Below are positions 11,386 to 23,897 of a DNA stretch of 64,000 nucleotides, piece by piece. This stretch comes from Xylogone sp. PMI_703. Taxonomy: Eukaryota > Ascomycota > Leotiomycetes. Each line of letters begins with the position of its first letter. The stretch's first letter is position 1. The DNA is taken from the NCBI GenBank assembly GCA_021399445.1, contig JAJTUQ010000007.1:1178001-1242000 (forward strand), given 5' to 3'. The notes under the pieces were generated by a model. That model was not told where the DNA came from, did no database searches, and saw only the letters and a program-made list of their open reading frames with translations. The position numbers and the translations under genes are program-made.

Positions 11386-13169
11386 CTAAAACCAGAAATC
11401 CCACCACCTCTTCCACCGTGGCCAAGTAGCCTTCTCCGCACGTTCCGCGGCCAACTCCTCGTGGAAGGCATCGAGATCCATCTCACGTCTACCCTCGTCA
11501 ATATTGATGTCGTGGAGGTTAACACCAAACTTCCACGTCCGCTGATAGATCTTGTATCCGACAAAGAGCGCAAGCACGATAGGCGCAGCCAGATATGATT
11601 CGAAAAAGGTTTGCGGGTCCGGAGATCCACCAATTGGGAACAGTGCGACATAAAATTGGGCGATAAGGCAGAGGATATTGAGGATAAGTCCAACCCAAGA
11701 ACCGATTACGCCAAACATAGCGGCGAATGGAAGATCATCCGTAGTCCTGCCGTGCATCTTCCAAACTTTTCGGAAACGGATGTGGGCGAGACAAACGGAT
11801 CCCCAGGTAAAGAAATTGGAGAGACCAGAAAGGGAGAGCAGCCAGGTGAAAACGGTGTCCCCACTGGGAGCCTCGTTGATATAGGCTAGGAGACCAAAAA
11901 GAAGGGCCACTATGACAACATAGATGGGACGACCCTGCTTGTCAATTCGGGCACCAAGTTTAGGGCCCATTCCTTGCTGACAAAGAGCTTGGATTGTGCG
12001 ACTCGAACCATATGTACTGGAGTTTGCGACAGAGATAACAGAGAGGGTGACCACGGCATTGAAGATTGAGGGGAGCACCTTGATGCCTGCAAGGCGGAAA
12101 GCCTCAACGAAAGGAGAGTAACGAGTGTTGGAGCCCGTGGCGTTGGATAGATTCGGGTTATCGGATGGAACGATAAGGCCGAGAAGGAAGAGACCAAGCA
12201 CATAGAAGAGAGTGATACGCCAGAAGACTTGCTTTGTCGCCTTGGGGAGCGTCTTTCTCGGATTGGCTGTTTCAGCAGCGGCCAGACCGACAAGTTCGGT
12301 TCCAGAAAACGCAAAAGCGGCAGTAACGAAAACCGAGCAGAATCCCTTGAAACCATGGCGGAAGGCTCCTGGATGATGCCAGTATTTTGCTCCAATATAC
12401 CCTCTGTGGTCAGTTGGGACGCCTCCCACATCGATAATAACTCCCAAAATGAGGAATCCAATCACAGCGATAACCTTGATAAGTCCAAGGACAAATTCTA
12501 CCTCTCCGTACCCTCTCACACCGAAGAAATTGATAAGTACAATCAATACCAAGAATATGGTAATCCATACTCCAACATTAATCGATGGATGGCCGGTGTC
12601 ATTAGGATCGGTCCAAAAAGCGATTGTAACGCCAGCAGCCGTCAATTCGAAAGGGAGAACCACCAGCCAGTTCATAGCATAACTATGATTACGTCAGTAA
12701 CATCTTCCAACACATCACAGCGTGTCACAAGCAGAAGGCGACTCACTTCCAGCCCATGGCAAAACCCCAAGCAGGGTCAATGAAACGAACTGAATAGTTG
12801 AAGAAAGACCCAGCAACAGGATAGAGAGCTGTGAAATTGCGGGAGTTAGTTGAATGGTCTCATAGAATTGGACATTTCCTTACCAGCCAATTCACCCAGT
12901 GCGTTCACCGTGCAGAGAAGCATGACACCGGTGATAATGAAGTCAATGACCAAGGATCCTGGACCGCCCGCATTCAGCGCACTGCCCGAACCCACGAAGA
13001 GACCGGCTCCAATGGCGCCGCCGATTGCAATCATCTGCATGTGTCTTCCTTTGAGCTCTCTGTGGAGTTGGCCTTGCTCTCCGACTTCCACATCGACGTC
13101 GGAGGACACGACACCTCGGGGCGTCGAGTCGCTATCATATTTCTTCTCTGGCATTGCTGGTTCCGCCAT
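11386..13169 (-). CDS. Amino-acid permease (yeast AAT/APC family)
   Basis: Three exons on the minus strand: 13169-12884, 12828-12747 and 12682-11386, giving 554 aa, a normal length for this 12-helix plasma-membrane family. The signature RHMQMIAIGGAIGAGLFVGSG marks TM1, and splicing gives GELAALYPVAGSFFNYSVRF and then GWNYAMNWLVVLPFELTAAG, both characteristic of fungal amino-acid/proton symporters. The soluble N-terminus carries acidic and Ser/Thr residues, and the C-terminus is about 50 residues, where ubiquitin-directed turnover usually acts. An upstream ATG at 13226 is in frame, but the sequence after 13169 fits the family better. Substrate range cannot be assigned. The promoter holds several GATAA sites, which would fit nitrogen control. 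Confidence 0.9.
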
Positions 13170-13293
13170 GTTGAGTGATTTGCCCGCAAGCCAGGCAAAG
13201 GTTAATAGGTCAACCGAAGACTTCAAGTCTTAAATAACTAGGAAACAGCCTAGCTACACAGGAGGGAAGGCTGAAAAGTGCAAAAGATGAAGG

Positions 13294-13298
13294 GATAA
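13294..13298 (+). promoter_or_regulatory. GATAA site upstream of the permease
   Basis: GATAA at 125 bp upstream of the permease ATG. Further copies lie at 13409-13413 (plus) and 13709-13713 (as TTATC). GATA factors of the AreA type bind such sites in amino-acid permease promoters; the function here is inferred, because the motif is short and common. Confidence 0.35.
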
Positions 13299-13304
13299 CG
13301 AGGG

Positions 13305-13312
13305 TATTTAAA
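13305..13312 (-). promoter_or_regulatory. TATA-like element of the permease gene
   Basis: TATTTAAA lies about 140 bp upstream of the permease start. The placement is plausible for a core promoter element; there is no direct proof. Confidence 0.3.
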
Positions 13313-16300
13313 CCAGCAGGAGAGACAGGGACGGCTGGGGAAGTGGAGGGGAACCATTGACGCACATGATGCCAAACCAGGATGCACGCAAGCTAACACA
13401 ACTAAGATGATAAACTGCCTCTTTCCATGTTGATCGTTCCCCCTCATCCTTGCGGCGTTTGATTGGGGAAAGCCTGAGGGCCAAGCACGAGCAGCGGTCA
13501 TCCCGTTGCACTCCAGGCCACCCATGGTCCTGCTGGAAGTCATCGCCGGAGTCGCACGACCCAAGAACTGCCAAACCAGCACGGCCAAGCGACTACCAGG
13601 ACAGTATCCTCACTCCTTCCCCACGGCGTCTGCTCTGACTCGTCAACGGTTGCATTATGTCGTGGAATCCTGCAGCGAACGGCCAATGGCGGTAGTCAGA
13701 ACTTTACCTTATCAAAAACGGGACTCGTCAATCCAGCTCTGGCTAGTCAAGGACTAGGACTACTGTGGTAGAACGAGGGATGAGAGATGAGAAGAGACAA
13801 ATGACGGTGGCGAGAATGAGTCCACATCCCATCATGAAATGGGAGCGCTGTGTGCAAAAGCAGTTGGGCGGGCGTCAAAGTATTTTCCTAGTGGACGCCC
13901 CATGAAGCTAAGGGCGCCACGGTGGGCGGATGTGGCACCCAATGGGCGGCCCGACCTCCTGCCAAACAAAGCTTGCTGCGTGCCCAGTTGATGCTTGCTA
14001 TGACGCCGCTTGCGCAAAGTCGCATCGCACCGGGCTTGGAGACACGAGCACAACCCCTCTGTACGTACTCTGTACGCGGGCTGCCAGGTCTCATCCTCCT
14101 GGTCAAAGACCGGGCATGCACACCCGATGACTTCATCGCAGGCTGTCTAGAGTCTGGAGTACAGTACTTGGAGGGCGCTGCACATGTTGTCTATGGATTT
14201 TAGACATCAACAACCTTTCAATACAGTAGTCGCCATAGCCTCATGCCATCGGAGAGGAGCAGACAGTGTTGGTGGGTGGGGATATCAAGGTCAGTCCCAC
14301 CAACATCATACAGAACTGCTGTAGAAACTCTCCTCGTGCTTTCCAGCGGCGCGTCCCCCATGATAGCTAACGATAGCCTGCTCCTAGAATCAGTGTCTAC
14401 ACAGTACCGTGTGAGTACGTAAATGTGCTGCGTAACGTCTCATGGATCGTATGCTAGAATTGCCGCATATGGCAACTCTCGCGCCCTCTACTGTAGCAAG
14501 GGGAACAACACGGGTCCGGGACCGGTCAGTTTCCCTAGACCAGGAAACCTTCCAGAAGGATTCTGGAATTGCCACCGTCGTGGATCCCTCCCACGTCGCG
14601 CGTGTTCCCCATGATTTTGTGGAGTTACTTGCAAAGTAGTAGGGCGGTGTTTCCATGTAAAAGCGGGTCATTTGAAGATAAGAAAGAAAGGCCACTGATT
14701 CGTCTGCTGGCTTGAATTGCTTGCCCTGGGAGTGAGAAGACTGTACCTTTGCACAGATGAGTAGCTGTTGCCGTTCGGTCCAAACCCCCAAGCTTTCTAT
14801 TACGGCATCAAGAGATGAAATGTGGTCATCCAGCCCGAGAGCCGAATACTGCTGTATGCCAACATAGCGGTGCAAGTGAGATTCATCCACGCACACGGTA
14901 GGTGTACCGTATGATACTTGCACAGAACTATGTGTGCATACACTTCACGGGGGTTAAGGACGAAGCACGAACCCGAAAACCTCTTGCCCGGTCTAGGAAG
15001 CTGTGGGGAAGCCGCAGAACTCTAAATAATCTGTGGACCCTATGCGGTGGCCCTTGAAGAATATACTCCAGTGGATATCCGAGATCGCAAAGTGCTAGCC
15101 GTAGAAATTCCTAGATGTGGGACTGGTGAGCGATATTGGGAGATATCTCAGTTCGTGTTTCATAGTTGGAACAATTTCCCTCTCCTTTTCTTCTCTTTTT
15201 GCTACATGCCGGCGCTCTTGACAGCATTCGCCGTGGGGCCAGGCGAGTTCCTGTCTGCAACGCTTTCGAGTCGACAAAATCCCTCCGAGTTCTCAAACGG
15301 CCAGCCTTTCTTGGTACCCATGCGGGGAGAGAAGCTGCCCCTTGCACTTCGCCATTTCCGTCCACGTCCAAGTGTAGCGCGTCTTTAGTACGCCTTCCTA
15401 TTCTCATGACACATAGTTTCTAGAACCTCCATGTAGTGAATGCGGAGTAATAATTGCTCCTGCAGCTTGGCACCTGTTCATCCATTCCTCCGGGACCCCT
15501 CTTCATGGGAACTTCCGCTGTCAATCTTGGCTATTCAATAGCGAAACAAGTCCGTTTCAAACAAACGTATCTGTCCTAAAAGCTAAATATTTTTGTTCCA
15601 GCAAGAGAAGGAATACGGAGAAGCGTGTGCTTGACAGTTGGCACAAAGATACAGCAAGTCCTTGAGATTAGTACGCCCTCGACTTACTTCATTATCCGCT
15701 GCGGCGATGGTCTCTGATTTTATAGCGTAGAGAAAACCGTGGGTATTTTAGACCGTTTTATTGCTTCTCGATGTCCCCGCTACATTATTGGGTTTTGCGG
15801 ATGTCAGTTATGAGTTTGCAGTCTTCTTCCTAGACAATGCTTGTTTAAGATGTCCGATCTCCTAAAAGCAGTCACCAATCAGAATGACTGAAGAACACTT
15901 CTATGCCTGGCTCTTGTGTGTCATTTCTGATGGGTGAGGCTGTAGTCTAGATCATCTAGTGAAGATTTGAAGTACACCTGGAGTGAACAGTCTGCGGTCT
16001 AAAAGTAACGAGACCATCAATTGGAGTGGCCAGAAGGTGAGCTCAAGCATTTGAAGATCTCATCATAGTCACACTTAATCCCATCTCCAGTCTCGTATAT
16101 TTTGCGGTATGTCATTGCCACTAGATCGGATTCTATAGACTCGGAAGTCTTTCTAGGGGTGTCTTTAAGGGCAGGATCCTGAGCTCTTACGCCCCATTAT
16201 TTGCCGCATGTATTCTGTTTTGTTATGATATACACATGCAAGGCATAATATCATATCAAATTACCTCTTGTGACACCCTCTCCGATATGATGTGACCTTA

Positions 16301-17752
16301 TTTCACCTGTCCAACTGGACTGTTGTCGATTTTCAATATCCGTTGTATTCATCTCTATCCTGATGGTCCAAGCGAGGTGCTTATTGGGCCAGAAAATGCA
16401 CCCTCGACAGTCTGCTGCCTTCTTCCACAGCTGCAGTGGAGGATTAGATTCAATTCCAGCTTTGTCATTTCGCTGCGTAATCCGGATTCAGATATACTAA
16501 GATACCCCTTGCCACTATACGATCGTAGCTAAGATGCAGGTACCACGTCTTTATCAGTCCGGAGACTATGTTTAGCATCTTGACTTCCCAAGGCGTTGCA
16601 TTCTATAATGAGTAGGTGACAGATCACATCGCATACAGAAGAGATGTCTACATAGAATGGCATTACCGGTAGCGTCTACTCATCGTAGTTCCTGGCGGGT
16701 GTTCCTCATCCTTCCAACTTACCATACAGTTCTTCATACGAACGGGCATTCTCAAAACATCATTTGATATGCTTGCTCTCTCTCACACTCTCTTCTGTGT
16801 ACACAAGGGCCTCCAGCATAAAGACTTCTTTCTTTCATTGTACACAATGTCTACCAAAGGTGGTCATGTCTTCCACGCCATTAGGAAAAGGTTTCATGGC
16901 TAAGATCGTTGGATCTCAATTGACAAATGAGATCAGGATTGTTCGTTCCCAGATTGATTCAAACGTGGTACAAAATCGTACCAGCCTTTCATTCGCAGAA
17001 CATTGCTGCGTTGACGCAATATATTATTTGATGTGGTTTAACCTGACGGTTATTAAAGTAACGAAACCAAGCGAGAAGCTCGCAGATTAGATAAACAGAA
17101 ATTAAAGAGAGTTGAATGTGTCTATCAATTGGAGGTTATCCAATGGGCTTTTTGACGTGCCTTGGCAGCAAGGCACTTCCTCCTTCCAAAACGGGGGTTT
17201 CGGACTTCAACACTAGTTTTCATGTGATTAATGACTGGTTCCCACGCAGAATATCTTTTTCACCACTTTGTCTTGAGGTTCAAAAAGGTCTACCGATGTG
17301 GAGAGTACTTTTGATAAAACATATCGGAGTTCTTGAGGCACAACATCGTTAGCAGCACGAAGGATGCAGTCATATTGAGATAAGATATAGCACGTAGGTG
17401 GGTGAAGAGAAGCATAGCACAAAAAAAGCTACACACTGAGAAACAGAGTTAGAAGATTATATTTTTGTCGGCGACAGATGTTTAAGGAGATCTAAGGAAG
17501 CCCGACATCCTCAACTCTACGCTTTTCCATCCCAAGAAATGTCGACACTCCCACCTCCCAAAGCCTCACAGGACCATCATCCAATTCTAAACATGTCCGA
17601 TCCTCTCCTATATACCAAAAGTCCGTTTTTGTTTTATATTATCCAAGAGTCATACCTGCAACCCGGTGAGGATTGTGGGAAGTTCAAAGCAGATCATCTT
17701 CCAGTTCAAACAATATGCTGTTCAGCAGAGCCTGCTTGATGAGTTCAGAGAT

Positions 17753-18646
17753 TCATTCATCATCCTCCTCATCACCAGCCTCTACTTCTTCTTCCTCGGC
17801 CTTAGCGCCGTTGCCGGCCGGTTTAGCCTTGGCAGCCTTGACTTTGGAAGCAGCAGCATCATCGCCATCTTCTTCCTCGACGTCTTCCTCTTCCTCCTCC
17901 TCCTCTTGCTCCTCTCCCTCAACCTCAGGCTCCTCTTCGTCTTCAGGAACTTGTTCGTTGGAGGTAGGAGCGGTCTTGCGTCGTTTCACTGGTGGGGCGT
18001 CGTCTAAATTGCGTCATTATCTATTAGCAAGGATAGAGGATACGAGAGAAACGAGAAACGAGTGGCCGATAAGGACTTGAAAAATGATGGGAAATTGAAA
18101 GAAACTAAGTTTCAAGATGGCAAATAGAAACGAAGAGGGAAAAACGACGGAGTGGATGAAATGGTGATGGAATTGGTACACATAAGAGAGGCGCTACGGG
18201 CCACTTACCTTCAGCGGGAGCCTCTTCCTCGTCGTACTCCTCTTCCTCTTCTTCCTCTTCCTCATCACCCTCATCGTCTTCGGGCTCAGAGTCTTCATAC
18301 CTAGAGGACGAAAAACCGATTAGTACGATGCTAATGAGCTTGATGCAACCAGATAAACGACGATGGTGAAGGGCGTTGGCGCGCACTCCGCTCGCGAACA
18401 GTATGACAGCCGAGAGCGAGCGCAACGAGAGCAGATATTGCGCCCGGAGTCGCGCAACAAGAAACTCCAGCAGCTATGAAAACTACAGTGTATCATTGAT
18501 GCGCGCGAGCAACGTCTGATTGCGATTGCCGACGAGTGAAGATGAGAAAAGCGGGTGGGTGCAACTTACTCTTCCTCCTCCTCGCTCTCGTCGGAGGGAA
18601 GGGCAACGAGCTCTTCGTCATCGCCCTTTCTCTTGCGCGTAGCCAT
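17753..18646 (-). CDS. Highly acidic nuclear-type protein (prothymosin/chaperone-like composition)
   Basis: Three exons on the minus strand: 18646-18570, 18300-18209 and 18003-17753, giving 139 aa. Donors are GTAAGT and acceptors TAG. The start MATRKRKGDDEE and the patch PPVKRRKTAP are basic and resemble nuclear localisation signals. They alternate with three long Glu/Asp runs, one spanning most of exon 2 and two in exon 3, with a Lys/Ala stretch (KVKAAKAKPAG) between the last two. This layout recalls prothymosin-like or histone-chaperone acidic proteins that mask basic nuclear proteins, but composition alone does not prove homology. Strict phase agreement across two introns supports a real gene. 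The coding strand is a GA-rich purine tract. Confidence 0.75.
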
Positions 18647-19810
18647 CTTGGAGTCTAGGTGTTCAATTGGGACAAGTCCAAGCTCTGAATTGGGGAATGG
18701 TAAGCAGGAGGCTTTCCTGCTGGATAGATAGCTGATGATGAGATGAAAGAGAAGACGGAGAGAGATGAGAAAGAGATTGATAATGGGAGGTGCGCGGTTG
18801 GAGTCCTCGGTGCTGGGTGCTGGGGGACGGTAAGCTGGGACCCAGGCGGCGGGCGGCGGGCGGGAAACAGGTGGCCCTTCCAGCGCTCAGCTTTGCTGTG
18901 TCGTCCGCTCGCCTTCAGCCTTTTCCTGCTGCTTCCTGCTTGCTGCTGCTTCGGCAACACGCTGGGTCACGGAGCTGGGGGGAACCAGCAGAGGTTGCCG
19001 TGGGAGCTCTGGCATTGGTCCACCGGGGGCTTGGAGGCTGCTTGCTGCTTGCTGCGGCGACGCCTGGGCCTGGATGGTCCGGACGGCTTCGAATCCGGGG
19101 GGAAGCTGCGCACAGCTGCTGCTGTTGGCCTGAGCCCGGTCAGGCATGCAGGCAGCAAGGATCTGCTTCTCCGTGCCGCAAGGAGACCGTGCTTCTCCAT
19201 TGGCTGGCGGGCAGAGCTGTGGTGATGTATAGCCGCGCTAGTACTATTTAGGTCTAGCACCACTCGCGCAAGGTGGCCAGTCGGTTAGATGCCTGCATGA
19301 GGGATGGGGCCAAATCGAGCACGTGCTTCCAGGGGTAAGCAACACCGCGATTGTGATTTGTCGATGTTGGTCAAGGCGCATGTTCAGAAATAGATCTTCC
19401 ATATTTGATTATCCATGTCCATCGCGGTGAACAAAGATATCCCTAACTCCCAACCACAACATGCATCAGCTTTGTCAATTATCCGCTATTTTGCCCGATA
19501 AGCGAAGAGTTATCCTATCTCTCGTAAATCACACATGGAAAGGACATTCTCGCAGCATATGCCAGTCGCCTTTTTAAGCTACTGTAAAAAGGGAAGAGAG
19601 GGAAACTGGATTCGACCCTACCCTGTCAAATCAACCGGTAACTTTTCTCAATATTATTCAAACATACATAAAACATACATAGGGATATCATCATAGCACC
19701 TAATAAAAGAGATGAATCAAGCAAGCGCTTCTTTAGAAACCCAATTAGAAGAGGAACTAATCCCTCACCCCCTTCTTCTGAAGAACGAAATCCCCCGTCT
19801 GACCAACAAA
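18647..19810. other. Promoter region with a GC-rich island
   Basis: The 5' flank of the acidic-protein gene. From about 18.80 to 19.22 kb it is markedly GC-rich with repeated CTGCTG/TGCTGCT-type runs, so long open frames occur on both strands; I treat these as composition artefacts. The rest is AT-leaning with no gene. Confidence 0.55.
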
Positions 19811-21694
19811 TCATTCTCTACTGGCCTCCTCCGCAGCCCTTCTCGCTACTTCCAGCTCCTCTTCGCTGGGAAGATTGACAATCATCAAGTACAGCACATC
19901 CTTCTGCATAACCCTCTTCACCAACCCCTTTCTCGGTCTCCCTCTCCGGCTGTTTTCATAAGCATTGTAATTCCCACCGCTGTTGTAGCTGCCATTCCCT
20001 CCATACGCTGCCGGTCCACTCTGATATGGACCACCACCACCATAGGACCCCTGAGCCGCATATCCAGATGAGCTTCCTCCCGATTTTGCATTCATCACCT
20101 CGCTGACCAGTCCCCGTACGAGGCCTCCGCTGCGCCTCTCCCCTCTTCCATCCGCTCTCCGCATGCGGCGATCGTCTCGGCGAGCTCTAGGATCGACGTG
20201 GCCGCCTGTGAGGAGAGCGACAAGGGAACCGGACGAGGCTGGATGATTGGGGTCTGCGTAACGGGATGCGAACGCGGGTTTTCCACCGCTTGTAAGGACT
20301 GAATTTGGGTTTTCGTATGCCTGGTGTTGTATTAGAATTGAGGTCAAGGGGGAAATTGGACGATAGATGAATGGAAGGGGTGTGTATGAAAGTGAAAGAG
20401 GGATATGGGAGAAGGGGTTGTATGGAAACATACATAAGTAGCCTGCGCCCTACGATCCATATAATCAGCAACGAACTTCTGTCCGCTCTTCATCTTGTCT
20501 TTCAGCTTCTGGCCCTCGGCACCACCTTTCGTCGCCGCTTCTTCGATAGCAGGGAAGATCAATGGTGCAGCTTCGGGCATTTCAAACTCGCCGTATGTCT
20601 TCCCGCTCGAAACACGGAGGTTCTTCATGGTGGATTTGAATTTCGATTGAGATGGTCCCATACCGCTGTATGTAATGATTGTCTTGCTGATATCGACAAC
20701 TTCGTGTCTGGAAGAAGACTCGGGCTTGTAGGTCATGATTAGGCAGTAGAGGCCTCGGGGACGGAAGAATTCATTGTTCATCCTATCGAGGAAGGTGTTT
20801 GTTCTTGGGGAATATGTTAGTATATGGATAATTTGGGAAATTGGAGATTGAGATTGAGATCTTATGAACAGTGGAGATAAGAGTTATATAAAAAACTCAC
20901 CTGGACCGACTCTGCACCTCCATCGCAACCCCTACAGCAACCTGGACTGCAATACTCACCCCCATAGCAATCGGACTCGGAACAAACCCCGCCACCGCAG
21001 CACCAATATTCACAACATCCATCCACGGCGAGTTCTTACTCGACTGGTGAAAGGATTTCAGAAAGTCCAGGAACGTAGCTTGGTCGATGCCACAATCTTC
21101 CAAAACAGGTGCGTAGGCGCGGACAAAGCCGCGCTTCTTGTTCCGTGGTCGTCGCTGGGGAATGATGACGGGGCAGGGGAGGTTTCCTCTAACTGGCACG
21201 GGAGAACCCTCGGTATATACATATGCAGGTGGTGGATGAGATCTCATAAACTCGTCTACGATTTGGTCTGGATTCATAACAGCTTCGCGGTCATTAGAGC
21301 GCTCTTCTGTCAGGGGCGTCTCGAGGGCCTCGTCTAATTCCCATTGCTCCTCGTCGTTCTCCTCCACAATGCCACGTTCGTGCATATTCTCTCTTTCATC
21401 ATCAAACTCTGCATCGTTTCTTCCCGGGTATGCAGAAGACTTTTTCTCATCTAGACCTGCAGGTACAGCTTTCCCGCTTGCGATGAGCTGTTCTGCTTGG
21501 TCGTCAGGAACCTCGACGTATTGAGGAGGGGTGTCATCCACGTAATTTCGAGGAGTATTTGCGCTTGGGCTTCTGCTTGATTCTCCATTGTTGGGCGTTC
21601 TAGACGATGAGGAAGAGGATGCTGCTCTTCTATGTTGGATAGCTTCAGAGGCAAGGCCAATGCCGGAGCCAACCAATCGCACAAGCCTACCCAT
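19811..21694 (-). CDS. Conserved fungal protein of unknown function with two PPxY motifs
   Basis: Three exons on the minus strand: 21694-20901, 20803-20434 and 20320-19811, giving 557 aa. Donors are GTGAGT and GTATGT, acceptors AAG and CAG, and phases agree. The N-terminal third is disordered, Ser-rich then acidic, and holds TPPQY (residues 56-59) and HPPPAY (155-158), both PPxY type. Residues 170-270 look folded, with a hydrophobic Ala/Gly/Val helix (NIGAAVAGFVPSPIAMGVSI) that may lie in or on a membrane. The middle exon encodes a globular segment (FFRPRGLYCLIMTYKPES). The last exon is Arg- then Gly/Tyr-rich and ends with a short conserved-looking block (KDVLYLMIVNLPSEEELE). I recognise no named domain. 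It sits next to another unknown protein on the same strand. Confidence 0.8.
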
Positions 21695-22585
21695 TGTGTA
21701 GTATTAACACCTGAATTATACCTTCCACAAAATGGTAAAATAAAAGAGCTTCTCGCTGAAGAATTGTAAAGCTATGAAAATGAACGATAAATCACAATGA
21801 CCTCCAACAACGCCGTCACAGAGCAGTTAATATACCCCTCTCTCTACCCGTCCCATACCCCCAACCCTTCGGTATCGCAATCGCACAGCATCGAGCATCG
21901 AGCATCAAGCATACCACATTGAGATTAGGAGCTAATTACCAGACAGCTCAGAGGGACCACAGCCCTACGGCACAGCTCCAGAAAAGAAACTGCGCCGTAA
22001 AGAAACCAGGCCCCATGCTGATTTATTTCCTGGTAGGATTATTGGCATCGGCGGGGGGGCAAAGTTTAATGCAGCATAAGCATTCCAGCCCGGTGGGGTC
22101 GCAACGGTACGCACTGCGGCACTGCCTCAGTTGCAACGTCACGGGCTACGCAGTGGAAGATTTTCTGTAACTCGGTGGTTTTTGTACAGGTCAGATCTGA
22201 TATCTGATTCAAGGTTAAACAAAAGCTTGTCCTGAGAGTTGGGATAAATTTTTGTGATGTTTGTGTCAGAGCTGAAGTATTTCTTGGGGGTTTACAATGC
22301 TGGAGATGTATTTGAATTCAGGGCAAACGGGAGCTCAAGCAGCTTAGACTATAAAAACCCAAAAAAGGCTACATAAATAACAGTAGTACACTATGTTATC
22401 TTGTTCATTACAACTGACTATTTAGCCGTTAATAAATATTCTAGTCATTCATATCCTTATTTACAACTCAAGTATACATATAAAAAGCATCAAGTAGTAA
22501 CTAATCCGACGAACTTTTCCTCCAGTACACTTACACGTCTTCATCTCTTACACCGTCACACCTTCGTCGCCAGCGAGAAGATCAT
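21695..22585. other. Spacer between two same-strand unknown genes
   Basis: It holds the promoter of the 557-aa protein gene and the 3' end of the 416-aa one. There is a short repeated CATCGAGCATC/A run near 21.89 kb. No gene is supported. Confidence 0.55.
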
Positions 22586-23897
22586 CTACGAATCATATCC
22601 CCAGCCTCTAGTTCCAGTGACATCCTGGGCCAGCTGCAATCCACCAGCCAAAAGATTCAGCGCTCCGTCCGCAAACGCATTTCCAGTCCGCGGGACTTCC
22701 ACTTGCCCAGCCGCATTTCTGCGGTCAAGCTCTGACTCTGCAATTCTCCGATACTCCTCATCCATCAGCACACCACCCTTGTAATTAAAGCGAGACAGAA
22801 TCCCCTTTCGGATCGCCTTCTCCCAACGCTGAAACCAGGCATGTTCGCTCATGACGAGCGGGGTACGAGTACGTACGACACCATTGGCTACGTCCTCTAC
22901 ATCGGCATCAGCGTACGGGAAAACTGCTCTGGCAACCTCATAGCGCTTTGTCATGAAAAAGAGCACAGGCCAGGCAAAGATCCAGAGGAATGTGAGGTAG
23001 AAGAACCAACGAACGTAGTTGTTCAGACGCCAAGCATTCAGCTTTGAGGGTGAGTAAACTGTCACGCGGCGCTGGTTCGCTCCAAAATTGATCGAGAGAT
23101 GGCCGCGGTAGTTGGTGGATGCAACGAGGGAGCGTAGCAGCCGCTCGAGGCCAGCTGTGTCGTGGTTTATGATGTCCCGTCTCAGAGTGAAGGTCTTGGT
23201 CGATGCCTTATCGTTGACAAATCTATCACACCAGGCCTTGATCTGACTAGTTCCAGACTCTGTAGTCTCCTCCGTCGAGAGATTGGGGAGCGAGCTTTTC
23301 ATAATGCCGCCTCGATAAACTTTCTCGAGGCCGTCGAAAGTGCCGAGATAGTTTAAGCCGCAAGGCTCGCCTGGACTTTTACAGATGGTGTCGGTAAGGT
23401 CGATTCGGATGTGGAAATCAGTAACACGCTCCTTCTTTTCCTTGCCGTTGTGTCTCTGTGTTTCGGTATGGGTACCAAAGAGTTCGACATAGTAATTTGG
23501 TGGATAGAGGGCTTGTACACGGATCATCTCTTCGAGGATATCGCTGAACTGGGAGTAGTTGGAGAATATCGTACGAACTTCGGAGTGATCTGACGACTCG
23601 CTCGAGTTCGGAAGGACTGGTGCAACTCTGCAGAGTAGTCAGCATGGATTATAGATCGCGAGACCAGAGAAATTGTCGTCATTCATACCTAGCGACATTG
23701 GAATCCTGGGCCGGTGCAGAGAAGTCCTGCGAGATAGCTAGATTGGGCTCGTCGGAATAGGCAGGAAGCGGCTCTTCTGGGTAATCAATGTCTCCCATCA
23801 GCATGGCTGAGGAAGTTGAAGCAGCATCGTCGCGGTCTGGATCATCTCTATAGACTCCTGGCTTATGAGGCTGGACAGCGGCCTTGAGGTTGCCCAT
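22586..23897 (-). CDS. Conserved fungal membrane-anchored protein of unknown function
   Basis: Two exons on the minus strand: 23897-23689 and 23627-22586, giving 416 aa (donor GTATGA, acceptor CAG). The N-terminus is acidic and disordered with a LPAY motif at residues 44-47, a relaxed PPxY. A globular part follows, with a predicted beta-rich domain (NYYVELFGTHTETQRHN, FHIRIDLTDTIC). One strong hydrophobic segment lies at about residues 274-295 (YVRWFFYLTFLWIFAWPVLF), so this is probably a single-pass or hairpin-anchored protein. The C-terminus is helical with an Ala/Gly-rich end. I have the impression that it belongs to a widespread fungal family without an assigned function, but cannot name it. 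It shares strand and motif style with the neighbouring 557-aa protein. Confidence 0.8.

Larger units (their letters stand above)
13170..17752. other. 4.6 kb stretch without a supported gene
   Basis: The first 600 bases are the permease promoter. Beyond it I see only overlapping shadow ORFs on both strands (for example around 13.9-14.2, 14.4-14.9 and 15.0-15.4 kb) with no domain, no convincing splice chain and no typical codon bias. The stretch from 15.4 to 17.5 kb is AT-leaning and reads as decayed or regulatory sequence. No tRNA fold or transposase was recognised. Confidence 0.5.

Noticed and set aside
14390..14923. 177-codon minus-strand ORF in the gene-free stretch
   Set aside because: No recognisable motif and no typical codon bias; equally long frames overlap on the other strand.
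18743..19263. Overlapping long ORFs on both strands in the GC-rich island
   Set aside because: They are open in several frames at once because of base composition and encode low-complexity protein.
20864..21337. 157-codon plus-strand ORF
   Set aside because: Antisense shadow of the first exon of the 557-aa protein.
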